NCBI RefSeq assembly: GCF_009857885.1
Contig: NZ_WWER01000005.1
Location: forward strand, 62,001 to 126,000
Source: Pusillimonas sp. TS35
Lineage (GTDB): Bacteria > Pseudomonadota > Gammaproteobacteria > Burkholderiales > Burkholderiaceae_B
Direction: 5' to 3'
DNA length: 64,000 nucleotides
Shown here: in pieces, positions 26,955-36,154 of the stretch
Layout: each line of letters opens with the position of its first letter
How positions within the stretch are numbered: position 1 is the stretch's first letter
The notes under the pieces: generated by a model
Databases searched by the model: none
What the model saw: the letters and a program-made list of their open reading frames with translations, nothing else
What the model was told of the DNA's origin: nothing
Made by a program: the position numbers and the translations under genes

Positions 26955-27986
26955 ATGAGTGCACTGTCGACGCATGCGTACGTACTGGCGGAATATATTC
27001 GCGCTCGTTGCGGTGCACGTGCGGCGCGGGTGCGGGATTTCGCGCAACTGTCGGGCGGCGCCATCCAAAGCAATTACGCGCTGACGCTGGAGTGCGAGGG
27101 CGGCGAGTATCCGGGGTGTCTCGAGGTCGTGGTGCGCAGCGATGCGCCGTCCAAGGTTGATGCAAGCATGACGCGGGCCCAGGAGTTTGCGGTGCTGCAG
27201 GCTGCTTATGAAGCCGGCGTCACTGTCCCGAAGCCGCTGTGGGCATGCGACGACGCCAGCCTGATCGGTGCGCCGTTCTGTGTCATGGCGCGCGTGCGCG
27301 GCGTGGCGTCGGGCCGCACGCTGGTGCGCGGTGGCGTGGCCCCCGAGCAGGCTGCCGCGCTGGTGCGCCAACTCGGGCAGGAGCTGGCTCGGCTGCACAG
27401 GGTGTTGCCGCCGCAGCCTCGGCTGGCGTTCTTGCCATTGCCGGATGCGCCGCCGGCATTGTCGCGCATCACAGCGCTGAGAAGGGCGCTTGATGTGCTG
27501 CCTGATCCACACCCGGTGCTTGAATATGCATTGAACTGGCTGGAAGACAATGCGCCCGGGCCGACGCCGCGGGTGCTTTGTCATGGCGACTTTCGCACCG
27601 GCAACTATATGGTGGACAACGGGCGGGTAACTGGCATACTCGATTGGGAGTTCGCCGCATGGAGCGATCCGTACGAAGACCTGGGCTGGCTGTGTGCACG
27701 CAGTTGGCGCTTTGGCGGCTTTGACAAGGAAGTGGGCGGCATCGGCCATAAGCAAGACTTGTTCGGTGCCTACGAGCAGGCCGGTGGGCGCAAGGTGGAT
27801 CCGCGCTGTATCCTGTACTGGGAGGTGATGGGCATGGCGCGCTGGGCGGTCATTGCATTGCAGCAGGCCCAGCGGCACATTTCCGGCGAGCAGTCCTCCC
27901 TTGAACTGGCGCTTACGGGGCGCCTGTTGCCCGAGATCGAGCACGATATTCTTGCCCAGATCGATGACATGGGGAGTTTCACATGA
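26955..27986 (+). CDS. APH-family phosphotransferase, LvaA-like
   Basis: This 343-residue protein kinase-like fold protein has the Brenner motif LCHGDFRTGNYMV (catalytic Asp, Asn) and the metal-binding ILDWEFAAWSDPYEDLGW. GGAIQSNYALTLE is the nucleotide loop. The sequence resembles the kinase half of ACAD10/11 and LvaA, which phosphorylates the 4-hydroxyl of 4-hydroxyacyl-CoA, rather than antibiotic kinases. The start at 26955 is one base after the dehydrogenase stop, and the end overlaps the DUF6285 start by ATGA. That tight coupling supports a joint kinase complex with the DUF6285 protein. Confidence 0.85.
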   Translation: MSALSTHAYVLAEYIRARCGARAARVRDFAQLSGGAIQSNYALTLECEGGEYPGCLEVVVRSDAPSKVDASMTRAQEFAVLQAAYEAGVTVPKPLWACDDASLIGAPFCVMARVRGVASGRTLVRGGVAPEQAAALVRQLGQELARLHRVLPPQPRLAFLPLPDAPPALSRITALRRALDVLPDPHPVLEYALNWLEDNAPGPTPRVLCHGDFRTGNYMVDNGRVTGILDWEFAAWSDPYEDLGWLCARSWRFGGFDKEVGGIGHKQDLFGAYEQAGGRKVDPRCILYWEVMGMARWAVIALQQAQRHISGEQSSLELALTGRLLPEIEHDILAQIDDMGSFT

Positions 27987-28429
27987 GTTTGCGACCCGAT
28001 GCCGGGGCGCTGCTTGCGGTTGCGCGGCGCACCCTGCTCGATACGATTCTGCCGGCCTTGCCAGAAGAACAGCGCTACGATGTGCTGATGATTGCCAACG
28101 CCATGGCCATCGCGGGGCGCGAGCTGGCGCCTGTGGCCGAGTGGGCGCTCGCGGAGCAGCGCATGTATGCAGCGTTCGTGGGGGCAGGCGCGGGCGTGGC
28201 CGATCAGCCGGGTGCGCCTGCCATCGACAACCATGGCGCCGGCGGCACAGCGCAGGGCAAGGACGTCGGCCTGGTCGATGCCGCCGATGCGGAGCCGGAG
28301 CGGCTGTTGGCCCGGCGCATCCGTGCGCGCGCCATCCCTGCCGAAGATGATGTGCGCCTGCGCGCGCTGTTGCGCGCGGTCACGCTGGCCAGGCTCAAGA
28401 TCAGCAACCCCAAGTATCCAACGCGATGA
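27983..28429 (+). CDS. DUF6285 protein, LvaB-like kinase partner
   Basis: This gene encodes 148 residues, mostly helical, starting MSLRPDAGALLAVARRTLLD and with the family-typical RYDVLMIANAMAIAGRELA. A low-complexity stretch (about residues 70-95) is less conserved, and the C-terminus ends KISNPKYPTR. DUF6285 proteins accompany APH-type kinases and acyl-CoA dehydrogenases. In P. putida the equivalent LvaB is a small protein needed for LvaA kinase activity. The ATGA overlap with the kinase gene is consistent with a fixed-stoichiometry complex. No catalytic motif is visible. Confidence 0.78.
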   Translation: MSLRPDAGALLAVARRTLLDTILPALPEEQRYDVLMIANAMAIAGRELAPVAEWALAEQRMYAAFVGAGAGVADQPGAPAIDNHGAGGTAQGKDVGLVDAADAEPERLLARRIRARAIPAEDDVRLRALLRAVTLARLKISNPKYPTR

Positions 28430-28438
28430 GGGCGGCAT

Positions 28439-30091
28439 ATGGGCGATAAGCATAAGAGCGGCCAATACGTGGCCAACAAATACGAGCTGGGGCTGGATCG
28501 GAACTCCGCCAACTATGCCAGCCTCACGCCACTGTCTTTTCTCGAGCGTTCCGCGCATATCTTCCCCGGCAAGGTGGCAGTCATCGATGACGATGGTGCG
28601 TTCACCTACCTTGATCTCCTGGCCCGCTGCAAGGCCATGGCCAGCGTGCTGGCGCGGCACGGCATAGGTCGAGGTGACACCGTATCGATGTTGTGTCACA
28701 ACAGCCATGAGTTGCTGGAGGGGCATTATTTTGTGCCCATGGCCGGAGCGGTGCTCAATGCGCTGAATACACGGTTGGACGCAGACACGCTGCGATTCAT
28801 CCTGGTGCATGCCGAATCGCGCATCCTGTTCTACGACACGGAGTTCGAGGCTTTGGTGCGCGCTGTGACGCAAGGCATGGACGATGCGCCGCTTTTGGTG
28901 GCGATTGAGCGCGATGCCGGCCCAACGCAAGGCCTGGCGCAGCACGAGTACGAGGCGCTCTGTGCGGCGGGCGACACAGCGTTCGTGCCGGTGGATATAC
29001 GTGATGAATGGGATGCCATCACCCTCAACTACACCTCAGGCACCACGGGCAATCCAAAAGGCGTGGTCTATCACCATCGCGGCGCCTACCTGGCTGCCAT
29101 GAGCAATGCCATGGCCATGGAAATGACCGCCGCCGCGGTGTACCTGTGGACCTTGCCCATGTTCCATTGCAATGGCTGGTCATACACTTGGGCCGTGACG
29201 GCGGTAGGCGGCACTCACGTATGTCTTCGCAAAGTAACGGCCGACGCGGTGCTGGCGCGCATCGAAAGCCACCGCGTCACCCATATGTGCGGTGCCCCTA
29301 TTGTGCTCAATATGCTGGTCAACGACTTTCACCAGGCGGGGCGGCGCCTGGGCAGCGCCGTACAGTTCGCGGTGGGCGGCGCAGCGCCGCCCAGCACGGT
29401 GATCAGGAACGGGCGCGAGGTGGGCTTCGACATTACCCACCTGTATGGCTTGACCGAATCGTACGGCCCGTCCACGCTATGCGTGCGCCAACTCGAATGG
29501 GACGGCCTCCCCATCGAGGCGCTGGCATTGAAGATGGCGCGCCAGGGCGTGGGGCTGCACGCGATCGGCCAAGTGGCTGTGGCGGGGTCCGATGCCGGTA
29601 CGCTGGCGCCCGCCGACGGGCAGACCATGGGCGAGATGCTGATGCGCGGCAACACGCTGATGAAAGGCTATTTGAAAAACGAGGCGGCGACGCGCGAGGC
29701 CTTTCGCGACGGCTGGTTCCACACCGGCGACTTGGCGGTGATGCACGACGATGGCTATGTAGAGGTCAAGGACCGCGCCAAAGACATCATCATCTCGGGT
29801 GGCGAGAACATTTCCAGCCAGGAGGTCGAAGAGGTGCTGTACCGCCATCCGGCCATCCTGGAAGCGGCCGTGGTTGCCATGGCTGACGACAAATGGGGCG
29901 AAACGCCCTGCGCCTTCGTCACCTTGCGCGACACCGCGAGCGCGGTCGACGAAGCCGCCGTGATTGCCTTCTGCAAGGCAAACATGGCATCCTTCAAGGC
30001 ACCACGCAAAATAATCTTCGGCCCCTTGCCCAAGACGTCTACCGGAAAAATCCGCAAGAACGTGCTGCGCGATAGCCTCAGGCAGGCTTGA
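28439..30091 (+). CDS. acyl-CoA synthetase, LvaE-like
   Basis: This 550-residue ANL-superfamily ligase has the P-loop YTSGTTGNPKGVVYHHRG, the LYGLTESYGP adenylate motif, WFHTGDLAVMHDDGYVEVKDR (hinge Asp) and the catalytic Lys in PKTSTGKIRKNVLRD. It activates a carboxylic acid to its CoA thioester through an acyl-AMP. Its clade resembles medium-chain or methylmercaptopropionate-CoA ligases. It closes the five-gene enzyme set before the LIV transporter and would provide the entry reaction for the imported acid. The start is 9 bases after the DUF6285 stop. Confidence 0.88.
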   Translation: MGDKHKSGQYVANKYELGLDRNSANYASLTPLSFLERSAHIFPGKVAVIDDDGAFTYLDLLARCKAMASVLARHGIGRGDTVSMLCHNSHELLEGHYFVPMAGAVLNALNTRLDADTLRFILVHAESRILFYDTEFEALVRAVTQGMDDAPLLVAIERDAGPTQGLAQHEYEALCAAGDTAFVPVDIRDEWDAITLNYTSGTTGNPKGVVYHHRGAYLAAMSNAMAMEMTAAAVYLWTLPMFHCNGWSYTWAVTAVGGTHVCLRKVTADAVLARIESHRVTHMCGAPIVLNMLVNDFHQAGRRLGSAVQFAVGGAAPPSTVIRNGREVGFDITHLYGLTESYGPSTLCVRQLEWDGLPIEALALKMARQGVGLHAIGQVAVAGSDAGTLAPADGQTMGEMLMRGNTLMKGYLKNEAATREAFRDGWFHTGDLAVMHDDGYVEVKDRAKDIIISGGENISSQEVEEVLYRHPAILEAAVVAMADDKWGETPCAFVTLRDTASAVDEAAVIAFCKANMASFKAPRKIIFGPLPKTSTGKIRKNVLRDSLRQA

Positions 30092-30252
30092 GGTCGCGGT
30101 GCAGGGCCATCCGCGTCATCCCGCTGCCGGCGGCGGGGCAAGGCATCATCGCGGTTAGGCCGCAACAACGCCGGATTGCAACACAGTTGGAACGCAGCAC
30201 AGTCGTATAAGCATCATGCTCTTGTATTACCAAAATATAAAAGGAGACAGAC

Positions 30253-31530
30253 ATGTTCAGGCTAGCGGCATCAGTGGTTCGTGTATCCACTCACGTATCG
30301 GCGCGCCCATCTATGCGCACTTCATTCCAGGTTTCGCTGGCCGTGCTGGCCAGTGCTGCGGCGCTGGCGGCCACGCCGGCGCGCGCGGCGCAAGAGCCCA
30401 TACGCATCGGGGCTATCTACATCATGTCGGGCAGTGCGGCCAGTTATGGCAAGTTCGCCCAGCAAGGCATTGATCTGGCCATCGACGAAATCAATAACAG
30501 CGGCGGCGTCCTGGGCCGTAAGCTCGCGGTGCAGCTGGAAGACGGGCAAGGCAAGGCCGCCGTTGCCATCCAGGCGGCGCGCAAGCTCGTGTTCCAGGAC
30601 AAGGCCGACGTGCTCATGGGGCTGGACAGCTCTGGTGTAGCGCAGGGGCTGGCCCCGGTCGTACCCGAGTTGCGCAAGCCTTTCATGATCACGCACGCAG
30701 CCACGCCCGACGTGACCGGAAAGCTGTGCAACAAGTACACATATCGGCTGAGTGTCAACGTTAACCAGAACATGGCAGGTGCGGCGGCGATCGCGGCCGG
30801 CTCGGGCGCCCGCAAATGGACCACTATCGGGCCTGACTACGCCTTCGGCCATCAGTCCTGGGAGTTTTTCAGCAAGTACCTCAAGGAGCAGAAGCCCGAT
30901 GTCGAGTTGATGAGCGAGGTGGCGTTTCCGCGCTTTGGCGCTGAAGACTTCACCCCCTTCATCAACAGCGTCATGGCGAGCAAGCCGGATGGCGTGCTCA
31001 TTTCGCTGTGGGGCGGCGACTTGGTCAACTTCGTACGCCAAGCCAATGACCGCGGCTTTTTCAAGCAGGGTTTCCAGGTGCTGATGTCGGTAGGTGCGGC
31101 AACCGAAGTACTGGCCGCGCTTGGCGACCAAATGCCGGAAGGCGTCTGGCTGGGTACGCGCTACTGGTACGCCTCGCACGACAATGATCTGAACAAGAAG
31201 TTCGTGCAGGCCTACAAAAAAGCCTATGGCGTGCCGCCCAGCTATAACGCCGAGGGGGCTTACATGGCCGTTCATGTGTTCAAGGCCGCCATCGAAAAGG
31301 CAGGTTCAGTGGACGGCGATGCCGTTGCCAAGGCGCTGTCCGGTCTGACTGTGTCCGCGCCCACCGGCGGCTTGACCTTCCGCAAGGAAGACAACCAGGC
31401 GCTGATCGGGCCGACCTGGGGGCTGACCGGCGCCATGAATACAGAAGACAAAATCCGTTCGCTCACCAAGGTGCAGAACTTCGACGGCAACAAGATCACG
31501 CCGGCCCCCGATTCTGCCTGCAAGCTGTAG
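30253..31530 (+). CDS. LIV-type ABC transporter substrate-binding protein
   Basis: This gene encodes 425 residues. A signal peptide ends at ARAA near residue 45; the hydrophobic core FQVSLAVLASAAALAA follows a long basic N-region. The start at 30253 was kept because AAAGGAGACAG precedes it; an internal Met at codon 21 would give a more usual leader. The mature part begins PIRIGAIYIMSGSAASYGKFAQQGIDLAIDEIN, the type I periplasmic receptor fold of LivK/amide-type receptors. It is followed by its permeases and ATPases. In this operon the ligand is more likely the carboxylic acid degraded by the upstream enzymes than a branched-chain amino acid. Confidence 0.88.
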   Translation: MFRLAASVVRVSTHVSARPSMRTSFQVSLAVLASAAALAATPARAAQEPIRIGAIYIMSGSAASYGKFAQQGIDLAIDEINNSGGVLGRKLAVQLEDGQGKAAVAIQAARKLVFQDKADVLMGLDSSGVAQGLAPVVPELRKPFMITHAATPDVTGKLCNKYTYRLSVNVNQNMAGAAAIAAGSGARKWTTIGPDYAFGHQSWEFFSKYLKEQKPDVELMSEVAFPRFGAEDFTPFINSVMASKPDGVLISLWGGDLVNFVRQANDRGFFKQGFQVLMSVGAATEVLAALGDQMPEGVWLGTRYWYASHDNDLNKKFVQAYKKAYGVPPSYNAEGAYMAVHVFKAAIEKAGSVDGDAVAKALSGLTVSAPTGGLTFRKEDNQALIGPTWGLTGAMNTEDKIRSLTKVQNFDGNKITPAPDSACKL

Positions 31531-31729
31531 CGCAGGTGTGCGCGTCCGCGGGCGGTGGGGCGCAATAGTGTGTTGATTGTCCCCTGCCGCAGCCGGGCGT
31601 GCCAGCGTTGATCGGGTTGCGAGCCGCTGCCTGGTACGTCCATTTTCGTGCGACCTGCCGGGCGCAATCTTGCCGGCGGACCGTTCCGAGGTGCAAGTTG
31701 GCGCGCCGCCAACCTTTTCTGGAGTTCCC

Positions 31730-32602
31730 ATGAGCAGTCTGGGTCTGGCTTTGCTCAACAGCCTCGATATCGGGCTGTTGCTGTTCGTCATTGCCGTCGG
31801 TCTGAATATCGTCTTCGGCGTGTTGAATGTCATCAACTTCGCGCATGGCGCGCTGTACATGGTGGGGGCGTATCTTGCCTATAGCTGCATTGCTGTGCTG
31901 GGCTGGCCGTTCTGGCTCACACTGCTGGCTGCGCCGCCGGTAGTGGCGGCGCTTGCCGTGGTGATCGACCGCGCCATGCTGCGCTTTGTATATCAACGCG
32001 AAGTCACCGACAGCCTGTTGCTGACGTTTGCGCTGCTGCTGATCATCAACGAGTCAGTTCGCATGATCTGGGGGACCGGTATCCATGTGGTCGATCCACC
32101 CGCGCTGCTGCGCGGCACCATGATGCTGCCGGGCGGCATCTCGTATCCGGTCTACAGCCTGTTCGTGGTCGGGGTGGGGCTGGTGTCGCTGGCTGGCCTA
32201 TGGCTGTTGTTCAATCGTACGCGCGTGGGCAAAATCATGCGCGCAGCGGCGCTGGACAGGGAAATGGCGCAGGTGCTGTGCATCAACACACGGCTGGTGA
32301 TCACTGGCGTCTTTGCCTTTGGCGCATGGCTGGCGGCGTTGGCTGGTGTCGTGGCGGCACCCATGCGCGCCATCGACCCTGGCATGGGCGACAAGGTCAT
32401 CATCGAGAGCTTTATCGTGGTGGTGATTGGCGGGCTGGGCAGTTTTCCAGGTGCGCTGATGGGCGCAATCGTATTGGGGCTGATACATGGCCTGGGCGGG
32501 CGCTATATGCCGGAAGTGAATCTGGTACTGCCCTTCGTGGGCATGGCCATAGTGCTGCTGCTCAAGCCGCATGGTCTCATGGGAAGGAGGGCGTCGCTGT
32601 GA
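31730..32602 (+). CDS. LivH-type ABC permease
   Basis: This gene encodes 290 residues, about eight hydrophobic segments. LNIVFGVLNVINFAHGALYMVGAY is the LivH signature near the N-terminus, and IGGLGSFPGALMGAIVLGL is the conserved cytoplasmic coupling motif. TCTGGAGTTCCC before the ATG at 31730 is its ribosome site. It lies 199 bases after the receptor gene. The stop overlaps the GTG start of the second permease. It pairs with the LivM-type protein in the inner membrane. Confidence 0.9.
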   Translation: MSSLGLALLNSLDIGLLLFVIAVGLNIVFGVLNVINFAHGALYMVGAYLAYSCIAVLGWPFWLTLLAAPPVVAALAVVIDRAMLRFVYQREVTDSLLLTFALLLIINESVRMIWGTGIHVVDPPALLRGTMMLPGGISYPVYSLFVVGVGLVSLAGLWLLFNRTRVGKIMRAAALDREMAQVLCINTRLVITGVFAFGAWLAALAGVVAAPMRAIDPGMGDKVIIESFIVVVIGGLGSFPGALMGAIVLGLIHGLGGRYMPEVNLVLPFVGMAIVLLLKPHGLMGRRASL

Positions 32603-33543
32603 AAACTACCGTCAATGTGGCTTTGCTTGCCGCCATGCTTGCGCTGCTGGTCGCCGTACCCTGGATCGCGCCTTATTTCTACATCTTCATCGCCACTGAG
32701 ATACTGATCCTGGGTCTGTTCGCTGCCAGTTTCAATCTGGTCTTCGGCTATACCGGCATGCTCAGTTTCGGGCATGCTGCTTTCTTTGGCGTAGGTGCAT
32801 ATGCCACGGCCATGCTGCTGCAGTCCTGGCAATGGCCGCTGCTGGCCTGTCTGGTCGCATCCGTCGCGGCCGGTGCTGTGCTGGCGCTCATCATCGGTTT
32901 CTTCAGTGTGCGCCTGAACGAAGTTTATTTCGCGATGCTCACGCTGGCCTTCGGCATGATGGTTTTCGGTGTCGTTCATCAATGGCGCTCGGTGACCAAC
33001 GGCAGCGACGGTATTGCTGGCTTTACCGTCGGGTCGCTCGGGCTGGGGATGGATCTGGCGCTGGGTAATCCCAGTGTCTACTACCATGTGGTACTGGTGC
33101 TGGTCGTGCTGGCCGCCGCGGTGTTGTACCGTATCTGCCGCTCATCCTTTGGCTTGATTTTGCGTGCAATACGCCAAAATCCCGAGCGTGTCGCATTCTG
33201 CGGCGTCAACGTGCGCGCCTACCGGCTTGCCGCCTTCACGATTGCGGGCGCCTTTGCCGGCCTGGCGGGCGGGCTGATGGCGCCATTTTTGCGTATCGCC
33301 AGCCCCGAGTTGGTGCATTGGTCCATGTCCGCCGAGCCGGTGTTGATGACTATCCTTGGCGGAAGCGGCTATTTCCTTGGCCCTTTCTTTGGCGCCGGTA
33401 TGTTCGTACTGCTCGAAACATGGATCACCAGTGTCACGCAGGCCTGGATGCTGGTGCTGGGCATCATCCTGGCGCTGATGGTAATGTTTTTTCGCCGCGG
33501 GGTGCTTGGCACGCTGCTCGACTGGGCGCAGGCGCGCAAATGA
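32599..33543 (+). CDS. LivM-type ABC permease, GTG start
   Basis: This gene encodes 314 residues, about nine hydrophobic segments. FNLVFGYTGMLSFGHAAFFGVGAYATAM is the LivM signature, and ILGGSGYFLGPFFGAG is the coupling motif. The GTG at 32599 overlaps the TGA of the first permease (GTGA) and follows GGGAAGGAGG; no earlier start gives a sensible membrane protein. It is the second half of the transmembrane channel. Confidence 0.9.
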   Translation: MKTTVNVALLAAMLALLVAVPWIAPYFYIFIATEILILGLFAASFNLVFGYTGMLSFGHAAFFGVGAYATAMLLQSWQWPLLACLVASVAAGAVLALIIGFFSVRLNEVYFAMLTLAFGMMVFGVVHQWRSVTNGSDGIAGFTVGSLGLGMDLALGNPSVYYHVVLVLVVLAAAVLYRICRSSFGLILRAIRQNPERVAFCGVNVRAYRLAAFTIAGAFAGLAGGLMAPFLRIASPELVHWSMSAEPVLMTILGGSGYFLGPFFGAGMFVLLETWITSVTQAWMLVLGIILALMVMFFRRGVLGTLLDWAQARK

Positions 33544-33555
33544 CCGGGGGCAATC

Positions 33556-34347
33556 ATGGCTGAACCCATCATGGCCGAACCAATTCTGCGGGTATCGGGG
33601 CTGGGCAAGCAGTTCGGCGGCGTGGCCGCTGTGTCTGGCATCGACCTCGACGTCAACCGCCACGAAACACTGGCCATCATCGGCCCCAATGGCGCGGGCA
33701 AGACCACGTTTTACAACCTGCTGTCGGGCCGCATGCAGCCAAGCGCGGGCCGCATCCACTTCGATGGGCGAGACATCACCGGCATGCCCGCTCATCAGAT
33801 CAGCCGGCTGGGCATCTCGCGATCCTTCCAGATAAACAATATTTTCAATGAGATGACCGTGCGCGAGAACGTCGAAGTGGCGGTGACCGCGCGACGCGGC
33901 GAGGGTAAGCGCTGGTTCAATCTGGCCTCGCGCAACGCGTCGGTCCGCAAAGAGGCCGACGCATTGATCGAGCGGTTGTCGTTATCGGAGCTCTCCAGCC
34001 AACGGGCGGGGGTGATCAGCTACGGCGACAAGCGTCTGGTCGAGATTGCGGTGGTGCTTGCCACCCGCCCGCACCTTGTGCTGCTGGACGAACCTACCGC
34101 GGGCATGACGCCCGATGAAACCCATCGCGTGATGGCGCTGGTGAAATCGCTATCCCAAAGTGGCGACTATACCTTTCTGGTCACTGAGCACGACATGCAC
34201 GTGGTGTTCGGGCTGGCCGACCGCATTCTGGTAATGCACCGTGGCCGAAAACTGGCGCTTGGTACGCCCGAAGAGGTCCGGGCGCACCCCGACGTGCGGC
34301 GGGCCTATCTGGGCGATGCCGACGAAGACTTGGGAGGGCAGGCATAA
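33556..34347 (+). CDS. LivG-type ABC ATPase
   Basis: This 263-residue ABC ATPase has Walker A GPNGAGKTTF, Q-loop region SRSFQINNIF, Walker B VLLDEPTAGM and H-loop VTEHDMHVVF. The ABC signature reads ISYGDKRLVEIAVVLA rather than LSGGQ, as is normal for LivG. It starts 12 bases after the second permease gene, and its TAA shares one base with the ATG of the next ATPase gene. Confidence 0.91.
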   Translation: MAEPIMAEPILRVSGLGKQFGGVAAVSGIDLDVNRHETLAIIGPNGAGKTTFYNLLSGRMQPSAGRIHFDGRDITGMPAHQISRLGISRSFQINNIFNEMTVRENVEVAVTARRGEGKRWFNLASRNASVRKEADALIERLSLSELSSQRAGVISYGDKRLVEIAVVLATRPHLVLLDEPTAGMTPDETHRVMALVKSLSQSGDYTFLVTEHDMHVVFGLADRILVMHRGRKLALGTPEEVRAHPDVRRAYLGDADEDLGGQA

Positions 34348-35045
34348 TGCTGGAAGTCAGGGATATCCACACTTATTACGGCGAAAGCCATGCCCTGCAG
34401 GGCGTGTCTCTGCACCTGGAAGAGGGCGAGATCGTATGCCTGCTGGGGCGCAACGGGGCAGGTAAAAGCACCACGCTGCGCAGCATCATCGGACTGACGC
34501 CCCCGCGCGAAGGCAGCATCGCCTTTTGCGGTAAAGAGGTCGCCGGGCTGCCGGCCTACCGCATCGCCCGCCGCGGCATTGGCCTGGTGCCCGAAGACCG
34601 CCGCATTTTTCCCACGCTGACGGTGCGCGAAAACCTGGAAGTCGGCCAGTACCGGCGCTCTGATGCCTCAGGCTCATGGACAGTGGAACGCATTTTCGAT
34701 CAGTATCCCATGCTGGCCGAGCTGGCCAACCAGGACGGCGGCACACTGTCGGGCGGCCAGCAGCAGATGCTGGCGGTGGCCCGTTCGCTCATGAGCGAAC
34801 CGCGCCTGTTGCTGCTGGACGAGCCCAACGAAGGCCTCGCACCAGTCATTGTCAGGCAGATCGGCGCGCTGATCGACGAGTTGGCCAAGACCACAACGAT
34901 TTTGTTCACCGACCAGAGCGTGCACTTTGCGCTGCGCCACGCGCGCCGCGCCTATATCCTGGAAAAGGGCAGGGTGGTGCATGAGGCCAGCAGCGAGGCC
35001 CTGCGTGCCGACACGGAAACACAGCAGCGCTATCTTTCGGTCTAG
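34347..35045 (+). CDS. LivF-type ABC ATPase
   Basis: This 232-residue ABC ATPase has Walker A GRNGAGKSTT, signature LSGGQQQMLAVARSL, Walker B LLLLDEPNEGLAP and the LivF-typical LVPEDRRIFPTLTVRENLEVG. It completes a full five-component importer (receptor, two permeases, two ATPases). It is the last gene of the catabolic operon before a 228-base gap and the TetR gene. Confidence 0.91.
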   Translation: MLEVRDIHTYYGESHALQGVSLHLEEGEIVCLLGRNGAGKSTTLRSIIGLTPPREGSIAFCGKEVAGLPAYRIARRGIGLVPEDRRIFPTLTVRENLEVGQYRRSDASGSWTVERIFDQYPMLAELANQDGGTLSGGQQQMLAVARSLMSEPRLLLLDEPNEGLAPVIVRQIGALIDELAKTTTILFTDQSVHFALRHARRAYILEKGRVVHEASSEALRADTETQQRYLSV

Positions 35046-35126
35046 CGCCGCGAGCCTATTCGTGTCCGACCCGATTACGCGAGCGGGTCATACGTGCGCC
35101 AGACCAGCGATCAGCGTCATTCAGGA

Positions 35127-35182
35127 GGGCATCTGGCGCGCCTCTTCTCGTAACGGGGCATCTGGTGCGCTTCTTCCCGTAA
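35127..35182 (+). repeat. two 27-base direct repeats, period 29
   Basis: The units at 35127-35153 and 35156-35182 agree at 24 of 27 positions, both beginning GGGCATCTGG and ending CGTAA. They lie between the last transporter gene and the TetR gene, about 90 bases before the TetR start. Their function is unknown; they could be tandem binding sites. They do not resemble the GAACGATCGTTC palindrome. Confidence 0.75.
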
Positions 35183-35273
35183 ACTTTCGTTCTTTCGCTT
35201 TTATTGCGGTTTTGCTGCTTTCCGTATTCCTTGCGTCCCGCGTATCTCCTATGTTTTGCCGGAGTGTTTGCCG

Positions 35274-35960
35274 ATGATCGGTGATTTCGAGTCATTCAAG
35301 GCCGGTCTGAGCCTGTCGCAGACGGAGATCTGCCGCGCGTTGTACCGTCAGAATCCCGACCTTATCCGCATCAAGAAGGAGCACGTTGCAGTACGCAACC
35401 TGGTGCGCATCATCGATTCGACCCTCAAGCTTACCCGCCGCAATGGTTTTCATGCGATGTCGCTGCGTGATCTGTCCGCCGACACCGGTATGAGCATAGG
35501 CGGCCTGTATGCGTATATCCGCGGCAAGGAAGATCTCATCTATCTGATCCAGCATCACGGCATCCATCTTACGCGGCGCACGCTGCTCGACTACACGCAA
35601 AATATCGCCGACCCGTGCGAACGCTTGCACGCGGGCATCAAGGCTCACGTCTACCTGAGCGAATTGCTGCAGCCCTGGTTTTATTTTTCCTTCATGGAGG
35701 CGAAAAACCTGCCCGAGCCCCACAAAAAAGAGGCCATCGCAGTCGAACTCGAGGTGGAAGGCATTCTGCGGGATATCATCGCCGACGGCATGGCCGCCGG
35801 CGTCTTCCGCGCTGTCGATGCGGGCTTGCTGGCCGCCCTGTGCAAAGCCATGATGCAGGATTGGTATCTCAAGCGGCGCAAGTACACCACTTACCAGGTA
35901 GACGCCACTGGATACGCTGCGTTCATCTGCGGCGTGCTCGACCGCTACCTGGCGCCGTGA
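35274..35960 (+). CDS. TetR-family regulator, likely controller of the lva-like operon
   Basis: This gene encodes 228 residues. The helix-turn-helix region lies about residues 45-95 (RNGFHAMSLRDLSADTGMSI then GGLYAYIRGKEDLIYLI), the TetR N-terminal signature. It is preceded by an unusual extra 40 residues containing LSQTEICRALYRQNPDLIRIKKEH. The C-terminal ligand domain is helical. The start at 35274 has GGAG nine bases upstream; a start six codons earlier is possible. TetR genes next to acyl-CoA operons usually encode repressors released by an acyl-CoA. The palindrome in the promoter at 24750-24778 is its probable target. Confidence 0.85.
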   Translation: MIGDFESFKAGLSLSQTEICRALYRQNPDLIRIKKEHVAVRNLVRIIDSTLKLTRRNGFHAMSLRDLSADTGMSIGGLYAYIRGKEDLIYLIQHHGIHLTRRTLLDYTQNIADPCERLHAGIKAHVYLSELLQPWFYFSFMEAKNLPEPHKKEAIAVELEVEGILRDIIADGMAAGVFRAVDAGLLAALCKAMMQDWYLKRRKYTTYQVDATGYAAFICGVLDRYLAP

Positions 35961-36154
35961 AGCGGCGCGCCTGCTGAACAGCCAACTGCGACGCTGCGGC
36001 TAAGGCGCCTATAGCCATGCCAGCGCCCGTCCAGGCTGCCCGTTCAACTCATGCCGGCGCCGCTGCCTGGGCAGCAAGCAGCGCGGGCCCCCCTCCCATC
36101 CCGCGCCACCGTTGCGCAATCCCCGCATTCGGCCCCAATTTGCCGGCTTTGCAT

